DNA of 64,000 nucleotides, taken from Arthrospira sp. PCC 9108. Its GTDB lineage: Bacteria; Cyanobacteriota; Cyanobacteriia; Cyanobacteriales; Microcoleaceae. The position numbers and the translations under genes were made by a program. Below the pieces are notes generated by a model. It did no database searches, was not told the DNA's origin, and saw only the letters and a program-made list of their open reading frames with translations. Numbering within the stretch: position 1 is the first letter of the stretch; every line of letters begins with the position of its first letter. Below, one piece after another: positions 20,501 to 28,813 of this stretch. The stretch spans positions 6,448,501 through 6,512,500 of the forward strand of contig CP066886.1 in the NCBI GenBank assembly GCA_016745315.1. Direction: 5' to 3'.

Positions 20501-20874
20501 CCGGCTCCTTGTTCTGAAACTAAGTTTTGCGGAGTCAGTTCCGGGGGAAGCCAGTCATAATACCAAGAATAGGTCGTGGGATTGTCCTTGACTTTTTTAG
20601 CTTCGTCAAAAGTTACACTAGCCCAGAACTTTTCGTAATCTTCCAGTGGTGGGCCAGCCATTTCTGGCTTTTTGACTTGCGGTTTTTCATCAGTATCGAT
20701 ATGTAGAAAACCAACGACCGGAAGTTTTTCTAAACTACCGTAGGATTCCACAATCAGACGGCGAACACGAGTCATCGCTTCTAAGCCTGTTCCACCGACA
20801 CCAATAATTAAAGTTGGCACAATTGTATTTTCTTGAATATTATTATTGTCTTGTCCTACATTTGCATTAACCAT
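17569..20874 (-). CDS. Tubulin/FtsZ-like GTPase-type protein with C-terminal zinc ribbon
   Basis: This is a 1101-aa protein of the Tubulin_2/FtsZ-like type. The N-terminal domain has GVGGTG (residues 25-30) and the tubulin signature GGTGSG (183-188), the GTP phosphate-binding loop. A long helical, coiled-coil-rich middle (about 330-700) is far larger than in FtsZ. A zinc ribbon with two CxxC pairs (YCNKCG, FCSNCG) closes the protein. Relatives of this family have been linked by genome context to vWA proteins and membrane remodelling (FtsZl family of Makarova and Koonin). Here the vWA gene is 20 bp upstream and the YidD-like gene 24 bp downstream. It is not the cell-division FtsZ. Polymer formation is predicted, not shown. 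Confidence 0.85.
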   Translation of the reverse strand: MVNANVGQDNNNIQENTIVPTLIIGVGGTGLEAMTRVRRLIVESYGSLEKLPVVGFLHIDTDEKPQVKKPEMAGPPLEDYEKFWASVTFDEAKKVKDNPTTYSWYYDWLPPELTPQNLVSEQGAGQIRACGRFAFFYNHEKIRNKCQQAITRITVGRNQLTIDGDVLTVEPKLNIFVVGSISGGTGSGMLIDLGYCLRNWFQGQRLETTAIIPTPDAFLGIGGNIKTQENGYAALMELNYFSDQNTNYSVRYGLSENTRIIENRSPYDYLYLTGTSNQEVSLKIETIQEMMAQQIFLDLVSDFSSYKRSIRDNIKRDIGSSSDQAKNSQQKAMGRSYSLNFFSFGIASIEIPVHAIRKALAVKLAADLYQWWLNANVQLPSDVQQEAEAELKELKLSSKELLNEILLNQEGKRYEVVIQQWIKQLENNINVEQRLKCTAQLPNPFGKETGKILEFVSRYLNPTVEEYRLDHLRDDQRRRGDFLQRMQDNGEKLFQETARTFKEKIYDYLEDKSQGARAIKALLEQMRTSLQTEIEKLQREAEKTWESLEKAAWAEYNQGSSQIDEFSDRWMATKENKMKEWCDQAIGGIEKSFQATLQRQSRLMAVNIQNRFLDVIQEVENEVDRWTGRISGSESKYRDSIAQSENYIEQLELVGIKLFERRELKELYDDFISKSQGLDILFSQLTQDIKVASQNSKFWTQSAYGQQEFHLLDVARIDELQYPQFEDVVEQFTRRTIQEAPANSKLYTEMDACTRFMRLYPKTQEQEREIERLFNLSKPLIRLDTAIPQEGGFNYIQFHLAGIVGGENTPETAAQQQVPLLKKFFVQTDAIAPLSKRERHKILGTHEIAGFSLRCMAGTENLRKAYQKWRGERIQAERDLLKGMNAKLPAPVHIQKDMVFWDFHRPDPTIEQLVLIARAFEILRQEINKKTKQDVIRYRIMTKLGEDKVTVAANWEDTVQVLQLPDCREDRQEVERQLNELLDQAETESQKQQLGKQLQDFLAERLKTEFRNNDEETMYLREKNIILEFIINHKLGTVNSPSTPPPVITAPHLGFTTEPEDNQNKMLGNVMANTGIKYCNKCGYSMSISDKFCSNCGNNMS

Positions 20875-20894
20875 GATTTACTCCTTTTTAACAA

Positions 20895-21791
20895 TTAACA
20901 AGATTGAAACGGATTAAATAATCCTGATGCGATCAGATAGATGGGAGTGGCTATTGTCCAAAATATGGCATTATAAACGGAAACTTTACTGGCATAATCA
21001 ATCCTAATTCGGAGGGCTTGATTGAAAAACCTTTCTAAAGGTAAAAGCATCATCCACATGAATGAGATAAATGCCAAGCCATAAAACAAAGGCACTAACG
21101 GATTCGCATTAAACCGCTCAAATACTTCCTCGGAAAGCAACTCGGTGATGCTACTAGGACTGACTTCTAAGGCAATACCACCCGTTTGGTTTGCCCATTG
21201 ATTAATTTCGGCAGTCAGAGGTTGACCGACGATCAAAAAATTTAACCTGACGTTATGAGCTTGGACTTGCTCAATTATCTCGGGATTGATATTAAATACA
21301 CCATCGGTAATCACCAACATTTCTGTACAGAGTGTCGGCTGGGTTTTAAGTGTAGATAAACCATTTTCTACAGCCAAATTCATGTTGGTTCCTCCACCAA
21401 TGCGGTTAACCAGGGAAGGTTGAACAACTTGATTGATTGCTCTGGTAATTTCTTGAGGATCACTAGAGAATCCATTGGTAATCGGAACAACAGAACTAGC
21501 AAACCCTGAAACGGATATCAGATTAGGTTGAGATAGTCGAGCATTGCGAGTTGCATAGGCTTGGACTGCCTCAATTTCCTGAGCCATAATTGTTCCCGGC
21601 TTGTTAAAATTTGCTAGGGAACTTTGATAAGTGCTACCACTGAGATCGACGGCTAAATGAACGGCAACTAAACGGGGAAACCAACCTAATTGACCAGCCA
21701 GGAGAGCCAGGACTAGACAGATGGCTAAACAGGCTGCGGAAATCTGAAATACGGCATAACGCCAAACGGGTTGGGGTGTATGTAAAGGCAT
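20895..21791 (-). CDS. Membrane-anchored von Willebrand A domain protein
   Basis: This is a 298-aa protein. An N-terminal membrane segment (about 14-36) is followed by a vWA domain with a complete metal-ion site: DLSGS (49-53), a Thr in GGGTNMN and Asp in ITDGVF. Two further hydrophobic segments lie at about 232-252 and 270-292. vWA domains bind protein partners through the metal. The gene is 17 bp after the binding-protein gene and 20 bp before the tubulin-like gene, so it most likely bridges the membrane sensor and the filament-type protein. Which side of the membrane the vWA domain faces cannot be decided from sequence alone. Confidence 0.85.
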   Translation of the reverse strand: MPLHTPQPVWRYAVFQISAACLAICLVLALLAGQLGWFPRLVAVHLAVDLSGSTYQSSLANFNKPGTIMAQEIEAVQAYATRNARLSQPNLISVSGFASSVVPITNGFSSDPQEITRAINQVVQPSLVNRIGGGTNMNLAVENGLSTLKTQPTLCTEMLVITDGVFNINPEIIEQVQAHNVRLNFLIVGQPLTAEINQWANQTGGIALEVSPSSITELLSEEVFERFNANPLVPLFYGLAFISFMWMMLLPLERFFNQALRIRIDYASKVSVYNAIFWTIATPIYLIASGLFNPFQSC

Positions 21792-21808
21792 CGGTTTAGG
21801 TGTCCTCC

Positions 21809-23419
21809 TTACTTAATAGGTTGAAAGGAAAATTGCGTGCCTCTAGGAGCATTTCTTCCTCCTTTCACTGCCTGGACTAGAATGGGATCACCTTGACGAT
21901 CGCCTGTGGATTCAAACTGAAGTAAATTACCGGAAGTATCAGCATTAGATAAGCTAATATTTCTGAGATTTTGTAAAACGCTGGAACGAGATGCTTGCTC
22001 GGATAAAGCGTTAATCATTGCTTGAGTTGCATCAAAACTCATGGCAGTGCGCCAATTAACCTGTCCTAACCATCGTCTTTCTGCAGCTTCGGCATATTTC
22101 CCGTCGGCAAACCAAGGAACGGCTAAAATTAATCCTTCCACTGCGTTGCTACCCGATGTTAAAGTGTTGGGATTATATAGGGCATCTCCTCCTAATAATT
22201 TCATTTGGTTGTTGTTGGCAACCGCTAGGGCGATCGCTACTGAAATATAGGCAGTATTTGGAAATAAAACCAGACCCTCAACTTGCCCTTGTAAGTTTTG
22301 AATTTCTCGCTGGGGATCAAGTTGTTCATTGCTCAAATCAATGGTTTTGACAACTCGTCCTCCGAATTGCTGAAAGGCTTGGGAAAAAGCTGTTTCTAGG
22401 CTTTTGCTGTAGCTACTATTGGGATTATAAAATATGGCTACATTGTCGATTTCCAGAGTATACCAAGCATAATCAGCCAGTTTTTGACCGTTGATGGCAT
22501 CAGAAGGTAAGGTTCTGAAAAAACTGTTTCCCGATAAAGCGGTACTGGTACTCGTCGGCGAGATCATCGGTATACCTGCTTGTTCGTATTCAGCTAAACC
22601 TGCTTGAGTGGCATCACTGGAATTATGTCCGATTACACCTAATAAATTGGGATCGCTTGCCAATCTTTTTGCCACTTCTGTGGCTCGTTGCGGATCGTTA
22701 CTATCATTAGCGACAATGACTTCTAGTAACCTTCCATTTAACCCACCCGCTTGGTTAAATCTGGTTTGAGCATCTGCAACTCCTCTTAACATTTCTTCGG
22801 CGGAACTGGCGGCAGTGTCAATAGGAACAACAGCCCCAATTAGGAAAGGAGAACCAGCTAAACGTGCTTTAGCATTATTCAGATAAATTTGATGTTCAGG
22901 AGAGTTGCGATCGCCGTTTACAGCCTTCTCAAAATCTTGTACTGCTTGGCTATACTGTCCGTTTCTAAAGGCTTTAATGCCACGTTCGCTATCGGGATTT
23001 TCTCTGCCCACAAATAAGCGATTTTCTCCACTACTATAGCGCTCTATATCTATAGTTTGTGTAGTAGGTGGTGTTATAGGTGTTGTAGTCGGTGTACGAG
23101 TTGGTCTAGGAGGTGGTTCAACTGCCACTGTTACACAGGAAAATCCCTGTTTTTGTTGACCTGTCGGACAAGACTTAAATAGACCAGAAATCCCATATCC
23201 TATCCCACCTAATAAAACTAAAATTACGGCAGCAGCCCCAACTTTAGACCAAGGAATTGGTGGGCCGTTTGAACTACCGCCTCCCGCATAGTTTCGGGGA
23301 CGACCGCACTCCACACATTTCTCTATTCCTGCCGCATTTTCATACAGTTTATGCTTCTTATATTTAGGTGGGGCACCCTCACATTCCCAAGGGGTATTTG
23401 GATCGTCAGCCATTGCCAT
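21809..23419 (-). CDS. Membrane-tethered type-I periplasmic binding protein with cytoplasmic Cys motif
   Basis: This 536-aa protein has an N-terminal region with Cys13 and a CVEC pair (35-38), possibly a zinc site. It then has a single transmembrane helix (about 60-80), a Pro/Thr-rich linker (about 97-122), a TPR-like repeat (about 147-188) and a Leu/Ile/Val-binding-protein-like domain (about 192-536; GLNGRLLEVIVANDSNDPQ, IGHNSSDAT). ABC permease genes are absent, so this is a sensor-like use of the fold rather than nutrient uptake. It is the first gene of the five-gene operon. Ligand binding outside could be passed through the helix to the vWA/tubulin partners; this is inferred. Confidence 0.85.
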   Translation of the reverse strand: MAMADDPNTPWECEGAPPKYKKHKLYENAAGIEKCVECGRPRNYAGGGSSNGPPIPWSKVGAAAVILVLLGGIGYGISGLFKSCPTGQQKQGFSCVTVAVEPPPRPTRTPTTTPITPPTTQTIDIERYSSGENRLFVGRENPDSERGIKAFRNGQYSQAVQDFEKAVNGDRNSPEHQIYLNNAKARLAGSPFLIGAVVPIDTAASSAEEMLRGVADAQTRFNQAGGLNGRLLEVIVANDSNDPQRATEVAKRLASDPNLLGVIGHNSSDATQAGLAEYEQAGIPMISPTSTSTALSGNSFFRTLPSDAINGQKLADYAWYTLEIDNVAIFYNPNSSYSKSLETAFSQAFQQFGGRVVKTIDLSNEQLDPQREIQNLQGQVEGLVLFPNTAYISVAIALAVANNNQMKLLGGDALYNPNTLTSGSNAVEGLILAVPWFADGKYAEAAERRWLGQVNWRTAMSFDATQAMINALSEQASRSSVLQNLRNISLSNADTSGNLLQFESTGDRQGDPILVQAVKGGRNAPRGTQFSFQPIK

Positions 23420-23692
23420 TATCCTTATCCTGGTTTGGTAAAGTTATTGGTAAAGCCATTGATTTAGTTGACTGTTGCAGTCAACTAATCTCCTCAATTA
23501 ACTATTGTAACTGCTAGATTTGGGTGATTACAGTAGTAGTAAAATCACAAATATCTAATTCACAATTACCATCTAAAATGGCTGAATTGCAAATTTATAG
23601 CACTGATGATTTTGGAAAAAATTGTGAACTCAGTGAGCTAAACCTCTATCCTCAATGATATCACCATAATTGATGACTGTCATTATTGAGTT

Positions 23693-23758
23693 GTAATTAA
23701 AAAGTATTTTTAAAGTAATTAAAAGGTATTGTTAAGGTAATTTTGATTCAGAATTTAA
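23693..23758. promoter_or_regulatory. Tandem 22-bp AT-rich repeats upstream of the tubulin-like operon
   Basis: GTAATTAAAAAGTATTTTTA begins at 23693 and GTAATTAAAAGGTATTGTTA at 23715, exactly 22 bp apart; over the 22-bp unit they share 19 bases. A third, weak copy beginning GTAATTTT starts at 23737, again 22 bp on. They lie in the 730-bp divergent gap between the operon (start 23419) and the HTH-domain gene (24150). The regular two-turn spacing suggests a multi-site protein binding region. Otherwise I see nothing clear in 23420-24149. Confidence 0.5.
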
Positions 23759-24149
23759 GATCTAATTAATAATTAGAACCTCCTCTATGGTTACTCTCAA
23801 GGTTTACAGATATTGACGGTTAAGGGTAAAATGGTATAAAATATTACAAATTGGCGAGGCGATCGCAACTGATAGTTCCAATATTTTGAGTGAGAAGGTA
23901 CTTGTACCACTGGATATAAAGAAGCATAAAGTTTTGTAACTAATTGTATCAGATACAGGGGAACTCAGGGAATCGCGGATGATGTAGTCCTCAGAAATAT
24001 GTAAAATTGACTTAGCTGGTTAAGTAGGTGTGCATCGATCGATGTTTAATCCCAAAACTGCTAGTTAACACTTTTAGCCCTAATGATTGTTATTTTATGA
24101 ATACCTACTTGCATCCATCGAAATTACTATCGCTCTGACATTAAATTTT

Positions 24150-24920
24150 ATGAAAGTTGATGAAGCACTAGAACTGGTTGAAGCCGTCCTTGACTATCGC
24201 TGTTTGAATAAAATTCAAGAAACAGTATTTCGTCAAACTTGGGACGGTAAGTCTTATCAAGAAATTGCTGCGAACACAGGTTATGAACCGGACTATGTTA
24301 AAGATGTAGGGGCAAAACTCTGGAAACTTTTATCAGAGGCTTTTGGAGAAAAAATAAAGAAAGATACATTAAAATCTGTACTCAAAAAATATTTACATAA
24401 TTCTCAAATTAATATCCAAAGACAATTGGTAATTGAGTTAAACCTTAATGGGGCAGATTTAAGCGGTTTAAATTTGAGTAGTTCTCGTTTGGTCGCCAAT
24501 TTAATATCATCGAATATTGATGATATTTACTTAAAAAACAAAAATCATAAATCGCCTATTGAAGCTGTCTCTGAAAAGAAATATAAATGGCATGAAATTA
24601 GCTTCGCTAGACCTGAGAAGGCAGAATTAGCTGAAATATTATATAGATTAGGTATTGCTTTTATTGCTGATGCTAAATTGTGGGAAAGCGACCAAGTAAA
24701 TTTAGTCAATTATGGGATAGATTTTTTAATATTTTTTTTTCAAAGTAAATCTGGGGTTTTAAATTTTAAATCAGATGAGGATACCAAGCCATCAATGGAT
24801 TATCAAAAATTAATAGATAGTGGCAAAATCAATTATTATGCAGAATATGATTTGATGGTATATGCTGAAAAATTAGAGGAAGTAGTTCATAATTTTCTGG
24901 CGACACTAGCCGGAAGTTAA
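24150..24920 (+). CDS. vMAP-type N-terminal HTH protein with short pentapeptide segment
   Basis: This is a 256-aa protein. Residues 1-90 match the N-terminal helix-turn-helix region seen on many cyanobacterial NB-ARC, WD40 and vWA-MoxR-associated proteins (VLDYRCLNKIQETVFRQTW, SYQEIAANTGYEPDYVKDVG). A short pentapeptide-like stretch (ELNLNGADLSGLNLSSSRL) follows at about 105-125, then an unrecognised helical C-terminus. ATG 24150 is chosen because the domain begins there; an upstream TTG at 24087 adds 21 atypical residues. It is transcribed away from the tubulin-like operon across the 22-bp repeats, so it could regulate or partner that operon; this is speculative. Confidence 0.7.
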   Translation: MKVDEALELVEAVLDYRCLNKIQETVFRQTWDGKSYQEIAANTGYEPDYVKDVGAKLWKLLSEAFGEKIKKDTLKSVLKKYLHNSQINIQRQLVIELNLNGADLSGLNLSSSRLVANLISSNIDDIYLKNKNHKSPIEAVSEKKYKWHEISFARPEKAELAEILYRLGIAFIADAKLWESDQVNLVNYGIDFLIFFFQSKSGVLNFKSDEDTKPSMDYQKLIDSGKINYYAEYDLMVYAEKLEEVVHNFLATLAGS

Positions 24921-24939
24921 TGCTCATTACCCCCTGTTT

Positions 24940-24967
24940 CTCCATTGGAAAGGGCAAGTTTCTCAAG
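24940..24967. repeat. 28-bp dispersed repeat, copy 2
   Basis: Identical to 16455-16482. The stop codon of the EamA-type gene (24963-24965) lies inside it, so the repeat forms the end of that gene. Confidence 0.7.
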
Positions 24968-25864
24968 CTAAAAATAACATCGCCACGCCGAAAATGGCGA
25001 CTAATGCGCCCAAAATCGCCCGCCAACTGACACGATCGCCCATTGCTATAGCGATCGGCAATACAAACAGCGGACTGGTAGAAGTCAGAGTTTGAGCAAT
25101 TCCGGCGGCGGTAAATTTGAGGGCAGTTTGCTGCAACCAAATCCCCAAATAAGTCCCGAAAAATGTCGCCACCATAATGATTCCCAACACGCGCCGGGAC
25201 TGCAAAGGCTTGAGTAAAGCGGCGGGGGATAACCGCTGAATTGGCAGGGCTAAAACCAGCACCCCCACGCCGCCCACAATTCGCAGCAGGGTACTCCACA
25301 GGGGACTGATGCCGCTTTGGGTGAGTGCCAAATGGGATAAAATCGCTCCGGTGGACTGGGATAAAGCCGCAATACTGCCAAACACCAAGCCCCGCGTTAG
25401 TCTTAGGGGCATTCCCACGGTTTCCGCCGCCCTTTCGGTAATTACCCAAGCGATACCCAACACGGTCAAAAAAATTCCCCCCCACGCTGTCGGGGAGAGT
25501 CTTTCCCCCAAAAATATGAAGGCAATTAATGCGGTCAGGGGAGGGGCGAGGGTTTCTAACAGCAACGCCCGCCGGGGACCCAGACAATTAAGGGTCGTAA
25601 AAAAGGCGGTGTCTCCGATACCTATACCGATGATGCCACTGAGGGGAAGCAAGCCGAATACCCAGGGGGAAAATTCGGGCAATTCACCCCCGACTGGAGG
25701 GTGATGGTGAGCAATAATAGACCGATCGCAATTCCGCCTTTAATCAGATTCAAACCCAAGGGAGGAATTTGGGTGCCGACATTAGCATAAATGACTGATG
25801 CGATCGCCCAAAATAACGCCGCCACTAGAGCCGAAATTTCCCCCGGAAATTGGGTAAATATCAT
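24963..25864 (-). pseudogene. EamA-family (DMT) transporter with single frameshift
   Basis: Two frames together give one ten-helix EamA/DMT drug-metabolite transporter of about 300 aa. The N-terminal part starts at ATG 25864 (MIFTQFPGEISALVAALFWA) and reads to about 25685. The rest continues from PEFSPWVFGLLPLSG in the next frame to TGA 24963. One missing base near 25678-25688 (GAATTGCCCG, where GAATTTGCCCG would fit) explains the break. Its ATG overlaps the stop of pmbA as ATGA, so it was translated with the peptidase genes. It is either a recent inactivation or a sequence error, since both halves are otherwise well preserved. Confidence 0.8.
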
Positions 25865-27207
25865 CCTTCCCCGGTAATCGATAATCCTTCCACCCAAACC
25901 CGAGGAGAAACGCCGCCATCTGTGAGTTTAACTTCTGATTCCACACAGACAATAGACTTGAGTAGTTGTTTAATATCTCCAGCCACCGTAGCCGACTCAA
26001 TACTAATGCGATCGCCTCCTTTAATCATCCAACCATCAAAGGGTAAAGAAAACGAGCCTTGTAGAGACTGTACTCCCGAATGGAGGGCGTGCAACTCATC
26101 AATCCAGATCACATTATCAGCCGTATCAATGTTGTAAGATCCGCCATTTTCAGCACTTCCCGGAGCCACACAAAAGAAATTCGGACTCACCGACACTTTC
26201 GCCCCCATATTACCATTCCCAGTAGGTTGAGCATTCAGGCGGCGGGCGGTAATCGAACTATGGAGAAAGTTAGTTAATACACCTTCCTTAATTAGCGGCA
26301 CTTCTCCCGTCGGTGTTCCCTCACTATCAAAGGTAGTCGCTGCGATATTTTTATGGTGCAATTCGTAATCACTAACCGATAACATCGGAGAAGCGATCGC
26401 CGTCCCAATTGATTCCACAGTAGACAAACTCTGGCGGTCTAACACACTCTGGGCATTAAAAATATTAGAAAACGCCGCCAACATACTCAGAAAAGCCTCT
26501 GGGGAAAACATCACTAAATAGCGCCCCGATGTCATCTTTTCATAATTCAGATGACTGATAGTTTTCGCCGTGGTTTCCTGTAAGCATCCCTCAATATCCA
26601 ACTGTTCCAAACTGCGACCCAAACGGTAAGCACCCGCACTGCGAGGCTTTTTACCATCTTCTTCCGTTTTGCTATATAGATAAATCGAGGCATAAGAAAG
26701 ATGTTCTTGTCGTAAAGCCCCCTCACTGTTCACATAAAACCGGACTAAATCCCGTTGTGACAACCCATTATAGGGAACTCCCACAATTGCCGGATGGCTA
26801 TTTAATAACTTTTGTTCCGCCTCCAGTAAAGTTTCTAACAGCGTATCCATAGGGGCAGCTTCCGCAGTGCGATCGCCCATTTCTTGTATCGGAGAAGTAG
26901 CCAAAGGACTAAAATCGGGGATATGTTCTTTCGCCCCAAAGTTACTAGCTTCCGATGCCGTTTGCAAAGCCAACTCCAAACCCTTGGGAGTCGTGTCATT
27001 AGTAGAAGTCACCCCCAAAGAGCGATCGCCATTCCACACCCTCACCATAATACTAGAACGATGGGAGGCTTTCACCTGTTTAGGAACCCCTTGATTAACT
27101 TGAGCGCTACTCGATTCTACCGTCGCACCAAACACATCAAATTTTTTGATTCCCAATTTACTCGCCGAATCTTTAACTTGGCTAATCAAACTGTCAGTAT
27201 TCATCAT
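25861..27207 (-). CDS. pmbA: TldE/PmbA-family metalloprotease subunit
   Basis: This 448-aa protein is of the TldD/TldE family. TldE pairs with TldD to form a cytoplasmic heterodimeric protease that degrades unfolded peptides and, in other bacteria, matures modified peptides such as microcin B17. Family features are the N-terminal RVWNGDRSLGVTSTND region and the C-terminal GVLTNFLHSSITARRL and FFCVAPGS blocks. It lacks the HExxxH zinc motif, as expected for TldE. It lies 133 bp after tldD on the same strand, and its stop overlaps the ATG of the EamA gene. Confidence 0.9.
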   Translation of the reverse strand: MMNTDSLISQVKDSASKLGIKKFDVFGATVESSSAQVNQGVPKQVKASHRSSIMVRVWNGDRSLGVTSTNDTTPKGLELALQTASEASNFGAKEHIPDFSPLATSPIQEMGDRTAEAAPMDTLLETLLEAEQKLLNSHPAIVGVPYNGLSQRDLVRFYVNSEGALRQEHLSYASIYLYSKTEEDGKKPRSAGAYRLGRSLEQLDIEGCLQETTAKTISHLNYEKMTSGRYLVMFSPEAFLSMLAAFSNIFNAQSVLDRQSLSTVESIGTAIASPMLSVSDYELHHKNIAATTFDSEGTPTGEVPLIKEGVLTNFLHSSITARRLNAQPTGNGNMGAKVSVSPNFFCVAPGSAENGGSYNIDTADNVIWIDELHALHSGVQSLQGSFSLPFDGWMIKGGDRISIESATVAGDIKQLLKSIVCVESEVKLTDGGVSPRVWVEGLSITGEG

Positions 27208-27340
27208 CTATCTAATTAATCGCTGCTTTGTTGTAATTACTGTTTCACCAAAGAACTCAGAGTTAAATTCCCAGAACCTTATCGAGGCGGGTTAAGGGAA
27301 GATCTAAAATTGATCACACCCGAAAACCCGACCCCGCCAT

Positions 27341-28813
27341 TTATCTTCCTCCCACAGTAATACCATCAACCTTAATATGAGGTTGTCCGACCGTCACATA
27401 GACGCTACCGCTGACCGAACCGCAGAACCCCGCCGCCAGTCCGATATCTTGGGAAGACATAGAAATATTGTTCATAATTTCCGTAGCGTAACCGATTAAA
27501 GTTGCACCTTTGAGAGGCTTAGTAAGTTTACCATTTTCGATGAGATAAGCCTCCTCCACCGCAAAGTTAAACTTTCCGGTATCGCCGACACTACCGCCAC
27601 CCATTTTTTTACAGTACAAACCGCGATCGACTGATGCAAATAGGTCATCAACAGAATAGTTACCAGGCGCAATATAAGTATTACGCATCCGGCTGGCTGG
27701 TGAATATGTGTAGTTTTGGCGGCGACCGCTTCCGGTTCTGGGATTTCCTGTGCGTCTTTCACCAGCGCGATCGCACAGAAAATTTTTCAGGATACCATTT
27801 TCAATTAATAGAGTACGCTGGGCAGGCATTCCCTCATCATCCATATCGATAGTGCCAAATGCCTGCTCCGACAGACCCTCATCCCAAGCCGTCAGATTTT
27901 CGTGGGCAATTTTCTCACCCTTCTTATCAGCAAAAGGAGTTGTTTTTGTTTCAATAGCGGTAGTTTCCAGTAAATGCCCACAGGCTTCGTGGAAAATCAC
28001 CCCACCGAAGCGGTTAGCCATCACCACCGGATAATAGCCAGACTCCACATAATCCGCATAAAGCATTTTACCCGCAGATTCTGCCATATCTTCCGCATCA
28101 GTTTCATAGTCCCAACTTCGCAACCCATCCGGGCGACTGGTACTACCGCCACGTTTACTGATCGAACAGCGATGTTCGCCATCTGCACATAGGATAAACG
28201 AAACCTGAGATTGAGTCAATCGCACATCCCGGGCAAAAGTGCCATCACTAGCGGCCACCAGAACCTCTTGCCAATCTCGGAAATAGGACGCGCGCCGAGA
28301 TTGAACGTGGTTAGCCTTTTTGAGTAGTTGGGCGTTAGCTGCTAATAGGATATCCCCCATCTCTTGCATCGAACTACATTCAGCCAGCCAGCCTTCTTTG
28401 CCCTTAGAGGTCGCGTAATCCCGCAATAGTTCCAAATTGACCGAAGGAACGAATCCCACCGCTCCAGGAAGCTGTAAACCCATGATAGACAAGGCTTTTT
28501 CTAGGGCTGTACGCAAGCCGCTAAAGGATAAATCATTGGTACTCACATAACAATCTGCATTCCCCTTAAAGACCCGAATACCCGCCCCTAAAGATAGACT
28601 GGGGGAAACCCCCGTAATGCCGTCATCTTCAGCCAAGCAACTGATCACATTATTGCGCTCTAGGAAAAATTCTACCAGGTCAGCCCCAGCAGCGCGTCCC
28701 AAGCCTAGGAGGGTAGACAGGGGTGCTTCCCAACTGTCATCAAAGCGGTCTAATAGGGGGGAGTAGGTCAGGTTAGGGAGTTCTTTGGTTAGGAGTAATG
28801 TACTGTTCTGCAT
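27341..28813 (-). CDS. tldD: TldD zinc metalloprotease subunit
   Basis: This 490-aa protein is the catalytic subunit of the TldD/TldE protease. The zinc-binding motif HEACGH (in GGVIFHEACGHLLE) is intact. Other family blocks include MDDEGMPAQRTLLIENG and the C-terminal GFCGSVSGSVYVTVGQP. The length is usual for the family. It is followed by pmbA and an EamA transporter on the same strand, a plausible operon for processing and moving small peptides; no precursor-peptide gene is evident nearby. Confidence 0.95.
   Translation of the reverse strand: MQNSTLLLTKELPNLTYSPLLDRFDDSWEAPLSTLLGLGRAAGADLVEFFLERNNVISCLAEDDGITGVSPSLSLGAGIRVFKGNADCYVSTNDLSFSGLRTALEKALSIMGLQLPGAVGFVPSVNLELLRDYATSKGKEGWLAECSSMQEMGDILLAANAQLLKKANHVQSRRASYFRDWQEVLVAASDGTFARDVRLTQSQVSFILCADGEHRCSISKRGGSTSRPDGLRSWDYETDAEDMAESAGKMLYADYVESGYYPVVMANRFGGVIFHEACGHLLETTAIETKTTPFADKKGEKIAHENLTAWDEGLSEQAFGTIDMDDEGMPAQRTLLIENGILKNFLCDRAGERRTGNPRTGSGRRQNYTYSPASRMRNTYIAPGNYSVDDLFASVDRGLYCKKMGGGSVGDTGKFNFAVEEAYLIENGKLTKPLKGATLIGYATEIMNNISMSSQDIGLAAGFCGSVSGSVYVTVGQPHIKVDGITVGGR

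Noticed and set aside
24829..25587. 252-aa minus-strand ORF over the EamA gene
   Set aside because: Composition is that of a shadow frame; the EamA frame has clear membrane helices and family motifs.
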